Part shown: piece by piece, positions 38,281-50,653 of the stretch
How the letters are laid out: each line of letters begins with the position of its first letter
How positions within the stretch are numbered: the stretch's first letter is position 1
Origin: Holtermannia corniformis
Lineage: Eukaryota; Basidiomycota; Tremellomycetes; Holtermanniales
Assembly (NCBI GenBank): GCA_001599935.1
Contig: BCIJ01000017.1
Span: forward strand, 257,847 to 321,846
Reading direction: 5' to 3'
DNA: 64,000 bases
Notes under the pieces: generated by a model
What the model was told of the DNA's origin: nothing
Seen by the model: the letters and a program-made list of their open reading frames with translations, nothing else
Databases searched by the model: none
Position numbers and translations under genes: made by a program

Positions 38281-39747
38281 ATGCAGTACTCCGAGACGAC
38301 GACGGCATCGAATGTCAACTTCAACACGCCAAAGACGCTGATCACGCGCCAGGATCTGAGACAGTCGATCGCGTGCTTTGAAGAGGTCCGTGCGGGTCTT
38401 CGCGTTCCCACAGGGAACAGGGCTGATCTCGTGACAGCTCATGAATGCGGCGAAAGCGTATCGCAACGCAATGCTTGCCATCTCGTCTGCTACCGCGGCT
38501 TTGGCATCCGCCATGGAAGCGTGCTCGCGGTACGCGTCGCGTGCACAGCTGAACGCCGACTGATAGCTTTCCAACTCAGCGTCAAAGGGTGCAATACTGC
38601 AAACTCTGGCCTGGCCGGTGCAGCAGGTCTCCAGTTCCTCGTTGCCAACCACGAGCAGATCTTGGCGGATACGTTTTACCGACAGTTTGAGATTCCGCTG
38701 CTCGAGGCTTTGGACGGTTACCGTGCCGGTGTCGCAGTACGTTTACGCATCGCTGGAGTCCGATTCGCGTACTGACGACAAGGGCTGTAGGATCGGTTGG
38801 CAATGTACGAGAAAGCTTTGCATGAGCAAAGTCAGCGGATCCGTAAGACGGAAGCGGACAACATCAAGCACGGTCGACGGCGCAAGCGCGGTCAGTCTCG
38901 CGACGTTTATGGAGTTCAGTAGAGCTGATAAGTTCCGTCGTCTAGACCTGCAGTCGTTCCGTGCCGCTCTTGCCGAGCTTCAGCGCCAAGTGGATGAGCT
39001 GGACGCTCTCAAGGCTGAATACCACGAAGAGGTGCTGGATGGGGAAGATGAGGTAAGCGCACTGCTGTGATTGAAAGATACCGGCTAGCTGACGGCGTCT
39101 GACAGATCTGGGAGACGGTCCTGAGCAAAACGGCGTTCGTTGTCCGCAGTCAACTCGACTTTTACGAGAAGATCTCGTGTGCGTTTCAAGACTGCATTCC
39201 GAGCGGCAAGCGGCTGATGCGTACGATAGCAAAAGCGACGGATCCAGTGCTCGAACCACTCGTGTCTTCGATCCCTGACCCGTTCGAGTCTTACGGTCCA
39301 CCGAGGAAAGAAGGGCATATCTTCAGTGTGCTTGCTCCGTGCGTACCGCTCGAGTGTTACGGTGCGGTGGGGCTGATGTACACAAGTCTCGGCTTGATGG
39401 ACAAGACGCCGAGCTCGCCAACACCCTATCTGTCACGTTCGCGCACGTCGCCCGATTCGACGACCGACTCGTCACCCACGCGTACGCCAAATGTCAATGC
39501 AATGGCAGCACTGGGGTTCCCGGCGCTACCCGATCCAGCCCACGTACCGGACGCTGCTCAAGTAGAGTCCCGAGGCGAACGCGAAGGGGAAGAAACGGAA
39601 CGACGGCAACGTGAACTGAGTGTGATTGAGGAACGCGAGGGTTCGGTAGCACCAGAGACTGAACTGCGGGAGGCAGAGGATGGGTCTAGAGAGGCGTTTG
39701 GGTCGGAGGAGCTGCGGACAGATGGGGAGTCGGGAGTAGACGACTAG
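38281..39747 (+). CDS. IVY1-like I-BAR phospholipid-binding protein
   Basis: Eight exons (38281-38385, 38438-38529, 38580-38736, 38791-38890, 38946-39052, 39106-39178, 39230-39338, 39387-39747) encode 367 residues. The helical core includes TRQDLRQSIACFEELMNAAK, then SGLAGAAGLQFLVANHEQIL and FYRQFEIPLLEALDGYR, and a KHGRRRKRD patch that could contact lipid head groups. This matches the yeast Ivy1 pattern, an inverse-BAR protein of the vacuole that binds phospholipids and the Rab Ypt7. The C-terminal ~110 residues are Ser/Pro-rich, then Glu-rich and disordered. Two introns (54 and 48 nt) are stop-free multiples of three, so unspliced reads keep the frame. Confidence 0.75.
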
Positions 39748-39960
39748 AGTCGGAGATGACATGTTGTAGCGATCTCGGTTGCCACGCTGACGAGGCTGCG
39801 CGGGGCACATCGCCACCGCAGCATCAGTCTACATATCGTCCTTCACGCCGCTCACAACGACGCGCCGTCGACTCGAGCGTTGGCAGATGCAGAGCCGCAC
39901 CTCGCCGTGCTCAAGAAGCACATCCAGCAGGGACTGACGGGCGTCTTCACCCGCTACGAA

Positions 39961-42781
39961 ATGTCCATCCCGTCATTCCCTCCCGACTCGAGACCGTCAC
40001 CACACCCTTCGCCGGCACCTTCACACCACAGCAGCGCAGGACACAATGTAGGCACTGGCGTTGGCTCGGGTCTGCCGATTTGGCTCCTCGTCTCATGCGG
40101 GGTGGCGACGGCCATTGGTGATTGACGATACCGCCCGCAGTGGCCGAGGCTGATGATATGTTGGATAGCAACTGGTGTCTCGATCATGTCGATCACGCTA
40201 CAGCTCAAGGGGTATCGACGGCCATCACTTCAGCGTGCGGTGGTGAGAATCATGGTCATGTGCGTTGTAGCCGTCACGGTGCTACGTTCCTCAGCTGATA
40301 CAGGTCGACGCACAGGGTCCCACTATACGCCCTTTCATCCCTCATCGCCCTGTTCTCACTCGAGGCGGCATTCTTCATCGATACCGTCAGAGACCTCTAC
40401 GAGGTCTGTACTAGCTCAAGCTAACGCCCAAACCTACTGACGGCACCAGGCCTTTGTCATCTACACCTTCCTGACATTGCTGATCACGTATCTCGGCGGC
40501 GAGCGCTCGCTTCTGATCATCTTACATGGACGGCCGCCGATCCCACACCCGTTTCCGGTCAACCTCTTTCTCAAGCCGATGGACGTCAGTGATCCTTGGG
40601 TGTTGCTGAACCTCAAACGAGGAGTCCTGCGTGCGTCAATCACGGTCGGCAGACAAGAGCTGACACTGTCATCCTCACAGAGTACGTGCAAGTCAAGCCA
40701 CTGCTCGTACTGGCGACCGTCATCCTCAAAGCCACATCGACCTATCGCGAGGGCAAGTTTGCGTTTGACTCGGGCTACACCTATGTCAGCGTCGTGTACA
40801 ACGCCAGTATCTGTTTGAGCTTGTAGTAAGCTTTTTGTCGACATCTTACAATCAGAGCCTAATGTGACTTAGCTGCCTGGCCATGTTCTGGGTCTGTGTA
40901 TCGGATGACCTGAAGCCGTTCAGGTATGTGCAGCTCCACACGACCGACACGACCCCAGTGCTCACGTTACCTCAGGCCTGTTCGTATGTATCACTTGGCG
41001 GAACCATGAGCCGTCTACTGATACTACATCAGCAAAGTTCCTCTGCGTCAAGGGAATCCTTTTCTTCTCCTTCTGGCAAGCCATTGGCATCTCCTTCCTT
41101 GTTGCCGTGCACGCAATCAAGCGCGGTGAGTCACCTTCGACCGCAATGTCCAATTCGACTACTGATCCGCCGATAGTTGGCCCATACACCGACGCCGAGC
41201 ACATGTCGCTTGCATTAGTCGACTCGTTGATCTGCTTCGAGATGCCGTTCTTTGCGATTGCTCACGTCAGTCTGTCAACGAATCTCTGCACAGCGTGGCT
41301 GACACGGCAGCAATACGCCTTCCGCGCGAGCGATTATATTGACGATCGTATCGTCTACGCAGTAAGTCGCTCGCGTTCATCTTTGTTGCTTCTGACACCT
41401 TCACAGGCCCGCTTGCCGTTTATCTACGCTTTGCGCGACGCGTTTGGCCTCAAGGACGTTTGGGAGGACAGCAAAGCGACGCTCAAGGGTCGTGGGGTGT
41501 CTTATCAAGCGTACGAGCCGGCCGAAGGTGGCTTGCACTACGGCGCAGGTAGACAACGCCGCATCCGAGCTGGTCTGCGCTACTCACGGGGCGGCAAAGC
41601 CAAGTACTGGATCCCGACTCCTGGTGACGATGCTCGAGGTCGGGGCGAGACAGGTCCGATCACTGCGATCAAGCGTCGCATCGACGAACGCCTCGCCAGC
41701 CGGGAAGGCTACGCGCCTTTGCTGCCTAAACAGGCCGCTCGAGTCGTAAACGATGACCCTGACGAAGCCGAAGAAGAGGCGGCAACCTGGGGTGGTCTTT
41801 TCGAGAGTGACTCGGATGACTCGGACGCGCCGTCGATCGGCTTCAACGACGTTGGCGACGATGAGGGCTGGGAAGAGGAAATGTACGACCGAGCGAGACG
41901 GATCGGTTACTCGGGCTACCCGAATATCGATGTCAGTCGTGAGACGGAGCGGCGGCGGCAGTGGGAAGAGGAGCAGGGTATCCTTGAGGATCGCTGGCGA
42001 CGTGCACCGCCCGGTGCGCGCAAGAAGAGGTCTGGCAAGGGCAAGGGGAAAGAAGGTCGAGATGCTTCCAGCAAGACTGCCGGGAAGAAGCGAGGCGTCT
42101 ATGGCGCATGTAGGTACACTGTTGCGGCAAGACCGAGACTGATGTATTCCACTAGGGGCGGACAGCGTCACGCGAATCGACACGCACCCGTCTTCTGCTT
42201 CCTCGCCATCTCATGACAATCCAAGTTCTCGGGCACGGTCAGCCGAATCGCTAGGCGACGTGATCATCCGACACGAGAATGGCGACGCTCACGAAGACTG
42301 GCTGTACGACGGGGAGCAACAAGATGGTTCAGCATGGCCAGCAAAGGATCAACCCGTCGACACGCAGAGTCGAAACGCGCACAACGGTACAGCCACCCCA
42401 CCAGCCGCTGACCAAACGACGTTCACCATTGGGGATGAGGATTCGATCCAGACGGACGATGAGGTCGAGCCAAGTCACCGAGCTTTGCCGAGCGATGCGG
42501 TAGACTTGGTGTTTGAGGATGCGACAGCCGCAGCGGACGCTAAAGCCCGCGAACGGCGCAAAGGCGAGCCACAGACGCACGCGCCGGCACAGGTCTATCG
42601 ACGAGGTTATCACGGTGGATTGGATAACGGCGAGAATCGTGAGGACGATGAGACTGGAACGGCCGAGTCGGTCGAGGCAGTCGTGCGGGCCGTGACGCCG
42701 CCGAAAAATTCTCTCAGTCACGATGCAAGAGGGAGGAGTTATCAACACGACAGTGATGCCGAAGACAATCCGTGGGCATGA
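39961..42781 (+). CDS. TMEM184 / OSTalpha-family multi-pass membrane protein
   Basis: Twelve exons encode 764 residues: 39961-40117, 40169-40259, 40304-40403, 40450-40630, 40681-40825, 40873-40923, 40976-40983, 41033-41125, 41177-41265, 41311-41361, 41407-42109, 42156-42781. Family blocks are GYRRPSLQRAVVRIMVM, RVPLYALSSLIALFS with EAAFFIDTVRDLYEAFVIYTF, RPVPKFLCVKGILFFSFWQ and LICFEMPFFAIAHQYAF. Seven membrane helices are expected in the first ~330 residues; the remaining ~430 residues are charged and cytosolic. Exon 7 is only 8 nt and is needed to read RPVPKF. Members are linked to organic solute transport and vacuolar/plasma-membrane function, but the fungal role is poorly defined. The ATG at 39961 is the first in frame. 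The stop lies 14 nt from the SPB4 stop on the other strand. Confidence 0.87.
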
Positions 42782-42795
42782 GATGCATGGCTAGA

Positions 42796-45242
42796 TCATG
42801 ACAAGCCTTCGAACATGACGCTCCGGTCGACACTGATCCCACCGCCCTGCTTGTCCTCTTCTTTGCGCGCTTTCTTTGCGGCCCGCTCTACACGCGCTTC
42901 TCGCTTCATCTGCTTGTAGTCCTCGGTGAAGTCTTCCACCTCGTCCTCCGCAGTCACCGTCTCGCCCTTTGCAGCAGCTTCGGCCTTTTGATTTTGCTCC
43001 CACTCGTACTTTTTCTTGGCGTCCTTCTTCTCGCGCCGCTCGTCTCGCCTATCCTTGCGATCCTTCTGATTCGACCACGCCTCGGATGGTGGCGGTTTGG
43101 CTTTGCGCTTGAGCGTTCGCTCCTCCCTGATCTTGTCCTTGTCTGCGAGGGCAGCCAACCGCGTCGCTTCGCGGGGTTTTGACGTGTACGCAAACGTGTC
43201 CCACTGTAGCTCGTCAGCATACGTTTCGGTCCCGACGGTAAGTGATCGCACATCAACCACAGCGTCCTGCCAATCGACTTCTTCCGGACCATCGTCGACT
43301 ACCTCGTCCTCAACAGACTCCTTGCCCTTGCGCTCCTCTGCCGCCTTGAGCCGCGCCTCGCGTCTATACCGCCACGCCTTGACCTCTGGCATGGCGGGAA
43401 CTCTGAGCAAGCCGAATGCAATGCTCATACTGAACGGGTCGAGATTCTTGACACGGAAGATAAAGGACGCCTCGTGCTTCGAGTATGACTTCATGCACGA
43501 CACGAAAGACTTTGCGGCCTGCTGCCGTCAGCCACAGCAAAGTAATGGTAGGTGGAGAGATGACGAACCTTGTCTGCGAGATCGCGGTCCGTCAGCACCA
43601 CATTGCGCATGTCTCGCAACAGATCGTAGGCGCCCTCGTCGACAGCCCCTGGTAGGGTTTCCAACTCGGTCAGGTCTGCGGCAAGATATGGTTGCGGCAT
43701 CAAAGGGATCTTGCGGATAGCCAAGAACTCTGCGTCCTGTCAGCTTGCAAAGTCAGACTTGGTGTCGTACTGACCAATGTATTGCTCCTCTCTGCCCTTG
43801 CTAACGAGCAAGACCGCCTTGCCCCTCCGCCCTGCTCGCGCCGTGCGCCCAGCACGATGGCTAAACGTCTTTGGATCCGTCGGCGCATCATACTGGATGA
43901 CGACGTCGACGTCGGGGAAATCAACACCGCGGGCTGCGACATCCGTGCAGAACATGACCGAGGGTGAGAGCGGCATTGAAGGGTGCGAAGAGAAGCCGTC
44001 AAGGGCTTTGGTGCGGACATTTGGCGGGAGATCGCCGTGAAAGCTGGTGAGGTGGAAGTGACTCAGGGCAGGGAGGTGTCGCAGAACACGGTAAAAGTAG
44101 TCGACGGCCGCGCACGTTGAAAAGTAGACGATGAACTTTGCGGCATCGTTGACAGTCGTTTCTCGTTGCAATAGCCGAATGAGCTGTAATGTCTTTTCGG
44201 CAGGTCGGCAGACGAGATAGGTATTGTGTAGACTACAAAGTCAGAAAAACGTTCAGAACGCGTAGCAGCACTCACGCCGAAGGTGTCCGCCGCTCCTTGA
44301 CGGCCTCGTCGCCAATCTGTCTCTTGTCTTTCAGGTTGACTACGATGCGCACGGGGTTGCGCAGACCCAGGCCGATCAGCTCCTCGACGCTGTCTGTCAT
44401 TGTCGCAGAGAACAAGTGTGTCCGTCGTTGCTTTGGCAGGTGCTTCATGATTTTCTCGACATCGCGCCGGTGATCTGCCGCAGACAGCAAGCGGTCGGCT
44501 TCGTCCAAGACGAGAACGTCAAAGCTGTTCACTTTGACGAGTGACACGCCTCTTGGAGAGAGCAGAAAAGCCGCCAACCGGCCAGGGGTGCCAACGAGAA
44601 TCGATGGTGTCAATCGTTGGAACTCTTCGTAGACGTCCTTGGAGCCGCCCGTAACGAGCTGGGGAAGTGGGTAGGGTGCTTGCGGTGGTGGGGGAGGAGG
44701 AGACGGAGATCGGGAGGACGAGGGATCGGGTGAGACGGGCTCTGGTGGTGGGGGTTGAATGGACGCAAGGAAGAGGTGAAAGATGGAGTGGATCTGGCTA
44801 GCGAGCTCCCTGCAACCATCAAGTCACGCTCGGCTGCCTATGCTCTACTCACCGAGTAGGCGCAATCACGATAGCTGCGACCTCGTTCTTCTTGTACTTT
44901 CTCTCGGACCGAACCAGTCGCTCGAGAATGGGAATAGCGTAGGCAAGCGTCTTGCCCGAGCCGGTCACAGCCTAACGAGATCAGCATGTATGAAGCGTAC
45001 AGAGCGCCGCATCTCTCGCACCTCCACTACCAAATCCTGATTCTTCATTCCACGCGGAATAGAGCTGGCTTGTACCGGCGTCATGCTGGGAAAGCCCATG
45101 TTGGCCACAACGTCCATACTTGGCTTCCGTCAGTTGTGCAGTGCGACCCGCCAGAGGCGACTCACATCCAGGGAGTGAGCGGAGGGTTCAGCGAGCCCCA
45201 TGCTCCACCGAAAGCGGGTGCTCGACCCAGTGGCCTGTCCAT
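42796..45242 (-). CDS. SPB4: DEAD-box ATP-dependent rRNA helicase SPB4
   Basis: Seven exons (45242-45166, 45118-45022, 44971-44853, 44809-44276, 44232-43775, 43729-43569, 43518-42796) encode 664 residues. Motifs in order: [10 protein letters not shown] (Q), AVTGSGKT (I), PTRELA (Ia), TPGRL (Ib), DEAD (II), SAT (III), [11 protein letters not shown] (V) and [10 protein letters not shown] (VI). The segment after motif VI ([11 protein letters not shown], then [17 protein letters not shown]) is the extension characteristic of Spb4/DDX55, needed for 60S subunit maturation in the nucleolus. An 18-residue Pro/Ser insertion sits between motifs Ia and Ib. The tail is a long Lys/Glu-rich helix. The last acceptor reads CAGCAG, another possible one-codon splice choice. 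Confidence 0.93.
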
Positions 45243-45358
45243 CGTGACTTGCTGCAAATGTCAAACTGCATGGATGCACCTTTGGCCACCCGGAAAACGT
45301 CGTGTCACGTGGGCAAGAATGGCAAAAACTCAAACCGCCTGTGCGGGTGGCAAAAGAT

Positions 45359-45441
45359 GTCGTCAGCCTGGATCGAACAGGCGACCGCACGATATCGTAA
45401 CTGAACTTCAGTCGCGCGCTCTCCCACTGAGCTATGACGAC
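45359..45441 (-). tRNA. tRNA-Phe (anticodon GAA) with a short intron
   Basis: Read on the minus strand the cloverleaf is complete: acceptor stem GTCGTCA/TGACGAC (7 bp), D-arm GCTC-AGTGGGA-GAGC, anticodon stem CGCGA/TCGTG around a loop CTGAAG, variable loop of 5, and T-arm GCCTG-TTCGATC-CAGGC. The anticodon GAA is followed one base later by a ~12-nt intron (TTCAGTTACGAT), the canonical intron position. A TTTT terminator lies 4 nt past the 3' end (45355-45352). CCA is not encoded, as usual for eukaryotes. It sits between the SPB4 and RSE1 genes. Confidence 0.92.
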
Positions 45442-45605
45442 CTTGGATATTTTGTAAAGAACATCAAACAATATAATCAATTGGTAAATACTCGTGCTGC
45501 ATGATCCACCCTGGCTAGCCTGGTTGCACGTCGTCCATCGTCAACGATGCTACGCCTGCACGTCGGCAAGAAAGCAATCACTTTATCATCATATGCATGC
45601 ATCCA

Positions 45606-48600
45606 CTAGAAAGCACTTGTAGTCCGCATCGACTCGAGCTTCTTGAGTACCTCTCCCACACTCCGGTCCAGATCACCTGCGATCGACTGCTGGCGCGGAT
45701 AAGGCAGCGATGTGAATGCCTCGCACATCTATGCGACGTCAGCACTGATGAGTCTCTTGTGGGTATACTCACATCGCCGTCCACGACGTGGTTCACTGGG
45801 GCGTAGTACCCTCGGTACGCGAGGTGGTCGCGGCCCAGGAGACTAGGGTTCTCCGACCGCATGTGCTGCGATGGTTAATACGATGCAGTGGCAGGGACGT
45901 GTTCACGCACCATCTCCAAAGTCGTCATAAACTCGACATCCTCGTTTGTTCCAAACGGCACGAGCGCACCGACAGCGCCCGCGAGCGTGGTGTACGCAAG
46001 CACATCCTTGCCACCGGCGACCAACGCGACCTTGTTGATCGATGTGACAATGCCTCCGACGTGATAGTGAGCAAGCAGCGTCGTCTTGTGAGCCGCTCCT
46101 TGCAAGTACGGCTTGTCGTGCAGGATACCTGCGCCCGTCGGATCGTCGTCGACAGACTTTGAGATGTTGGTCGCCAGTCGGTTGATGAAGATGTTGCCAA
46201 ACTTGTCACCCGAGACTACCGTCTCGTAGTCGACCATTGTTGTGCAGGTGATCCATCGCGGTTGCGAGTCATCGGCAAAGATGAGCAGCTGGCGGTTCGG
46301 CTGGGTCTTGTAGGCGACGTAAAAGTTTGACTCTTGCATGTCCCCGACGATGATGCGAGAGCCTTGCGTGTTGAGCGTGACGATTGCAGTTGGGAAGCTC
46401 TGCATGGTGATTAGCGATGCGCCAAGGTAGGCCTGGAACACGCACGTTGTTCTCAACCTTTCGCAACAGTTGCCGCTTGCCGAGCTCGTACAGCCGCAAC
46501 GCCTTGCCAACGCCAGCCAACAGCATGCCCTTGAACCCAAGCAGTGCCAACGGTACTTCGTCCACCTCGGTCTGGGATCGTCAGCCATGATGGCGGTTGC
46601 CAAGCAATGGTCCCACCTTGTTCTGGAAGACCAACTGTCGACCGTTCTCGCTAAACCCATACACCCTCAGATATGCTTTTGCAACCTTGCGCGGTGACAG
46701 TGACGTCTCGACAGCCGTTCCCACTACCAAGAGTGGCTCGCCGCCTCTTGACTCAAAGTAGACGACGGCAAGGGAGAAAGCTGCCTCATTCTCATCCAGA
46801 TCAAGCGTTTGCAAGCTCTCCGGCTTGGCACTGTCAGCAAGAGGCACACAGACAACTCGAACACCTACCTGCAGAGGGTCTATCACCCGCACGACCGATC
46901 CCCAATGACCGGCCGGAGCACGAGGTCGCCCAAACTCGGCCGAAGGCAGCTCCAAGACTGCAGTGTCGAATCTCGCACCGCTCGCTTGCTGCAGCAACGT
47001 CAGTGTCGCTATCCTGCACCGTGCATGCGAAACACCCACCTTCTCTTCAATGATCCGATTCTGAGCCGTGGCGCCATAAACTCGGTGATCCGACTCGATC
47101 GAGTAGAAGATGGGGCTGGTCGGATGTTGCACAAACTTGCGCGGCGTGTAATCCAACGGCAGCTTTTCTTGCTTGAGCTTGTCACCGAGTTTGGGTACTT
47201 GGAAGATCCTGTGGCCGTGAGCTGTGACCTGCAGCGTCGGTACAGACACGTACCGCAAGGTGTTACCGGCAATACCAATCAGACCATCCGGGCACATGGC
47301 AGCTGTGAACGACGACGCATACTCGAGCCCGTCGTAGATCAACGGAGTGCACTGGAGCAGGTCCTGGTAGGTATAGAGAAGCCATGATCGGCTCGAGAGT
47401 GCCATGACGGATGTCGCGCCCTTGACGAGCGTGCGCACGAGCTTGGCGGGCTTTGACCCGAGGAACCTGCAGGCGTGAGCCAAAGCGGTCGATGTAGGAG
47501 GATGTTACGTACCGAAGACGAGTGTCCGAGAGCGAACCGTCGACCGGGTCAATCACTGTGCGAAGCAAGACACCGTTGGTCAAGCCAATGTTGAGGAACA
47601 TGGTCGGTCGGTTCTTGTCGATGCTGGTGTCAAAGATCTCGGCGATGCAGATCGACGCCGGTGGCGCAGTCAGAGCCTGCGGCAAGGTCAGCCTCGGGCC
47701 CCGAAGGTCGACGGAACTCACTTGAAGAGACAGTGTCGTCAAAGTGGTGTCAATCTCGAGCGAGATGATGTGCACCGTTTGATCATCGCACCCGACCGCC
47801 TGTCACTCGTCAGTCACGCAAGTTGCTGCACGCACTCCACATACAAGGAACGGCGTTCTTTGCCTACCCTCCGGCACCTCACCGATACTCAAGCACATGG
47901 CGTTGCCCGGCAACGCCTTTCTGTCCTGATATTCGGATAGTACGCCGTCCGAGTCGAGCTCAAAGTAGACGAGCTCGGCCGTACTGAGCGCAATAACTAC
48001 CTGACGCTTGTTGGTAGTGGCAGCAACAATGGTCCGCCCTGGCGGGACCGGCCACTCATTCACGTTCTTGTCGGCAAGAATGTGACGGATCCCAAAAGGA
48101 TGGACTTGCAGGATCCCGGCATCGCCGATTTGTTGCACTGCTAGGGTCGGACCGGACGAAAGGAAACCCGTGTCGCTGACTTCTTCGATCGACTCGCCGA
48201 TCGAGAGCACGAGGGTACCGTTTGGGAACGACAAGACGATATACGAGTCATACTCGTCTGTAACCGTCAGCCCAGACGCATCACCACCAGATGACACGGA
48301 CCCGCTTCAGCAATCTTGAGCGTCCACACGGCATTCGGCACACCCGGCAAGCCCGAGCTGACGAGCTCCGAGACTTCCAACCCATGCTTGAGACTCCTGA
48401 ATGAACTGCGTGCGCCGCGACCACACGCAGCATAGATCTGCGGCGTGTCCGATGCCGTGCCAAGCAAGTTGACGACCTTGGCGTCGATGATTGGGTCGAG
48501 CGAGGTCAGGGTGTCGACGAGGAGCAAGTTGTCGAGTGGCCGCGGGTTGAAAAAGGCAAACGGGAGGGGCTCGAGCGTGTTGCCGTTGTCAGGGTAGTCT

Positions 48601-50267
48601 GCCGATGACCATTCTTGCTCGTCGTCGTCATCGCCGAGCTTTTGGAATTGGTACAGGTTTCTGCGGTGGTCAGCATCGACGACGATTGGATAGTATGCAA
48701 CGCACTGATCGCTAAACTCGCTGGCCACGAGCAGGTAGCCAGCCTTTAGGATACACAGGCTCGATGCGACGGGGACCGTGTCAAAGTACTTGATCTTGAG
48801 CGCCTGCACGTCCTCGCCCTCGTGGTCGATCGTGACCTTGTACAAATCACCTTCCTCTGATTGCAGCAGGAAGAAGAATGCGCCCTGGGGACATTAGTCA
48901 CAGCTCCGAGGTTAGTCACGACTACCGACCCTGATCTTGTGCATGACACCAGCCACAATGATGAGGCCTCTTGGGGGTTGCTGCGCCGACGCCAACGGGT
49001 TCCGTCGACGCGGGATTGGCACACGGTGAGCGGGCGCATCCATGTGCTTCCAAATGATGTGGTTCTCTGCGCAGACGAGGACACCGGAAGGCCCTTCGAA
49101 GCGGTCCGACGTAGCGTTCTGACCGCCCGGAACTGCGATACGTCAGCAAACCACTTGCAGACGTTGCGGGACAAACCTTGCACGAGGAAGTTTGCTCGTG
49201 GATCGGTCGGCTCGCTCCATTTCCGCACAACGTGGTTGAGACCCAAGTCGAGTTCGTAGAATGTAAGCATCTGTGCGGTCGTCAGCCCGCAAGGTGAAAG
49301 CGTTGCGATCGACGCGCACCTTTTCCGTCCGTTCGTACGCCTCGCCCGTTGGGTCGTTGTCCGACTCTGAATAGTCTACCTCCAAGCAAGCATAGAGTGG
49401 GTTGTCGTAGCCCTGCGAATTGTCAGTCGCAGTCGAGAGCCTCGTACGCAGACTTGCCTGGTCTACACCGACGATCGCCGAGATGATTGCATGCTGCTTG
49501 TGCGCCTCGAGCGGTGAGGATGGGAACAGCTTGCCCTCGGCATTCCGGTTGAGAATGTACACCAGCTTTGACCTGCGTGCGTTAGTGGCAAACGCGCAAT
49601 CAACGGCACGAAGCGTACTTTTCAAGCCTGAGACATGGTCAGCTCTAGCTCGCACCGTGCTTATCCCACACTCACGCTCCAATCATGCAACTCCGCCCCT
49701 TGGGATCCACACCCAGCCACTGACCTGGCACCATTCGTCTGTGGATCGAGTTAGGACCACCGGTTGTGCGCCATAGGTGTGCACGCACCGACTGCCCGAT
49801 TTGCCATAAACCTCTTGGAAGAGCGATTGCAAGTGTGGTGTTGGCTCGATCAAGAACTCGATGATTGATAGCCGTCCAGAGTCGCTGGCGATGATGATGT
49901 AGTCTATACACGCTTAGTGCTTGCGATGCTGAGTATGTGACGAACCCTTGGCCATGCCGGCCAGCCTGAAGCCCTGGATCGCTCGAACGGTGCCAAACGC
50001 CTACATGCGCGTGAGCGAGCCAACTCGACAGCTTTTATACCTACGAACCTCTGTCGAGCACAACGTTTCGACTACAAGTATCAGCCTGAATCTCACATGA
50101 CAACGACACGACTCACGCCTCCCCGTCTGGTTGTTCAGCCGCATAACCTCGAGCCTCGTCCCACCACGGCAAGCCAAGATCTCCTGACCCTTGACGCCCG
50201 AGAACGAGCCTACGATCGCGAGCGTGATGGCCGTCGGCGGTTGGAGCGTGAGGTTGAGAAGATGCAT
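45606..50267 (-). CDS. RSE1: Splicing factor SF3b subunit 3 (RSE1/SF3B3)
   Basis: Twenty-three exons can be followed from [20 protein letters not shown] at 50267 to the stop at 45606, about 1,200 residues. The protein is the WD40-type scaffold of the U2 snRNP SF3b complex. Matches to the family occur throughout: [99 protein letters not shown] and [18 protein letters not shown], ending [20 protein letters not shown]. One exon is only 9 nt (49627-49619). The intron 49457-49413 begins GCAAGT (GC-AG); the nearby GT would break the frame. It is divergent from IST3, another spliceosome gene. Confidence 0.95.
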
Positions 50268-50653
50268 GTTGGCTACGGTTTTGCGGCTATGGGACGTAAA
50301 GTGTGTGAATTAGTGAACCGAACAGTACAGGGTGGTACGCACTGTCCGTGTGCTTGTCTACACGCTTTCTCTGCGCCGTATGCTCGCGTTTGCCGTCGAC
50401 TGCGACTGGTGCAAAGTGCAGGCGGTCAGAAGGGAAGTGAGCAAAGGGAAGTGCCACAACCGCGGATCACGCGATTCCACTGGTGCTGGTGCTGGTATCG
50501 GTTGCTATACCTGTACTCGGCTGTCTGTTCTCTCCTTCTTGCTATACTTACAAGGGTCACAGTCTGGGTAGGGTGGTCAAGAGACTACAGTATCGTGTAT
50601 CGAGAGCGGCTTTGCGTTTGCCAACTCGCTAGAGCTCGAGAGCATCGCCCGTC
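50268..50653. promoter_or_regulatory. Divergent promoter of RSE1 and IST3
   Basis: These 386 nt separate the start codons of two spliceosome genes. A Pol II promoter region is implied by position; no specific box stands out. Confidence 0.5.

Noticed and set aside
49423..49457. GT-AG reading of the RSE1 intron using the internal GTACGA donor
   Set aside because: It would leave a 35-nt intron and break the conserved frame; the GC-AG reading restores the family sequence.
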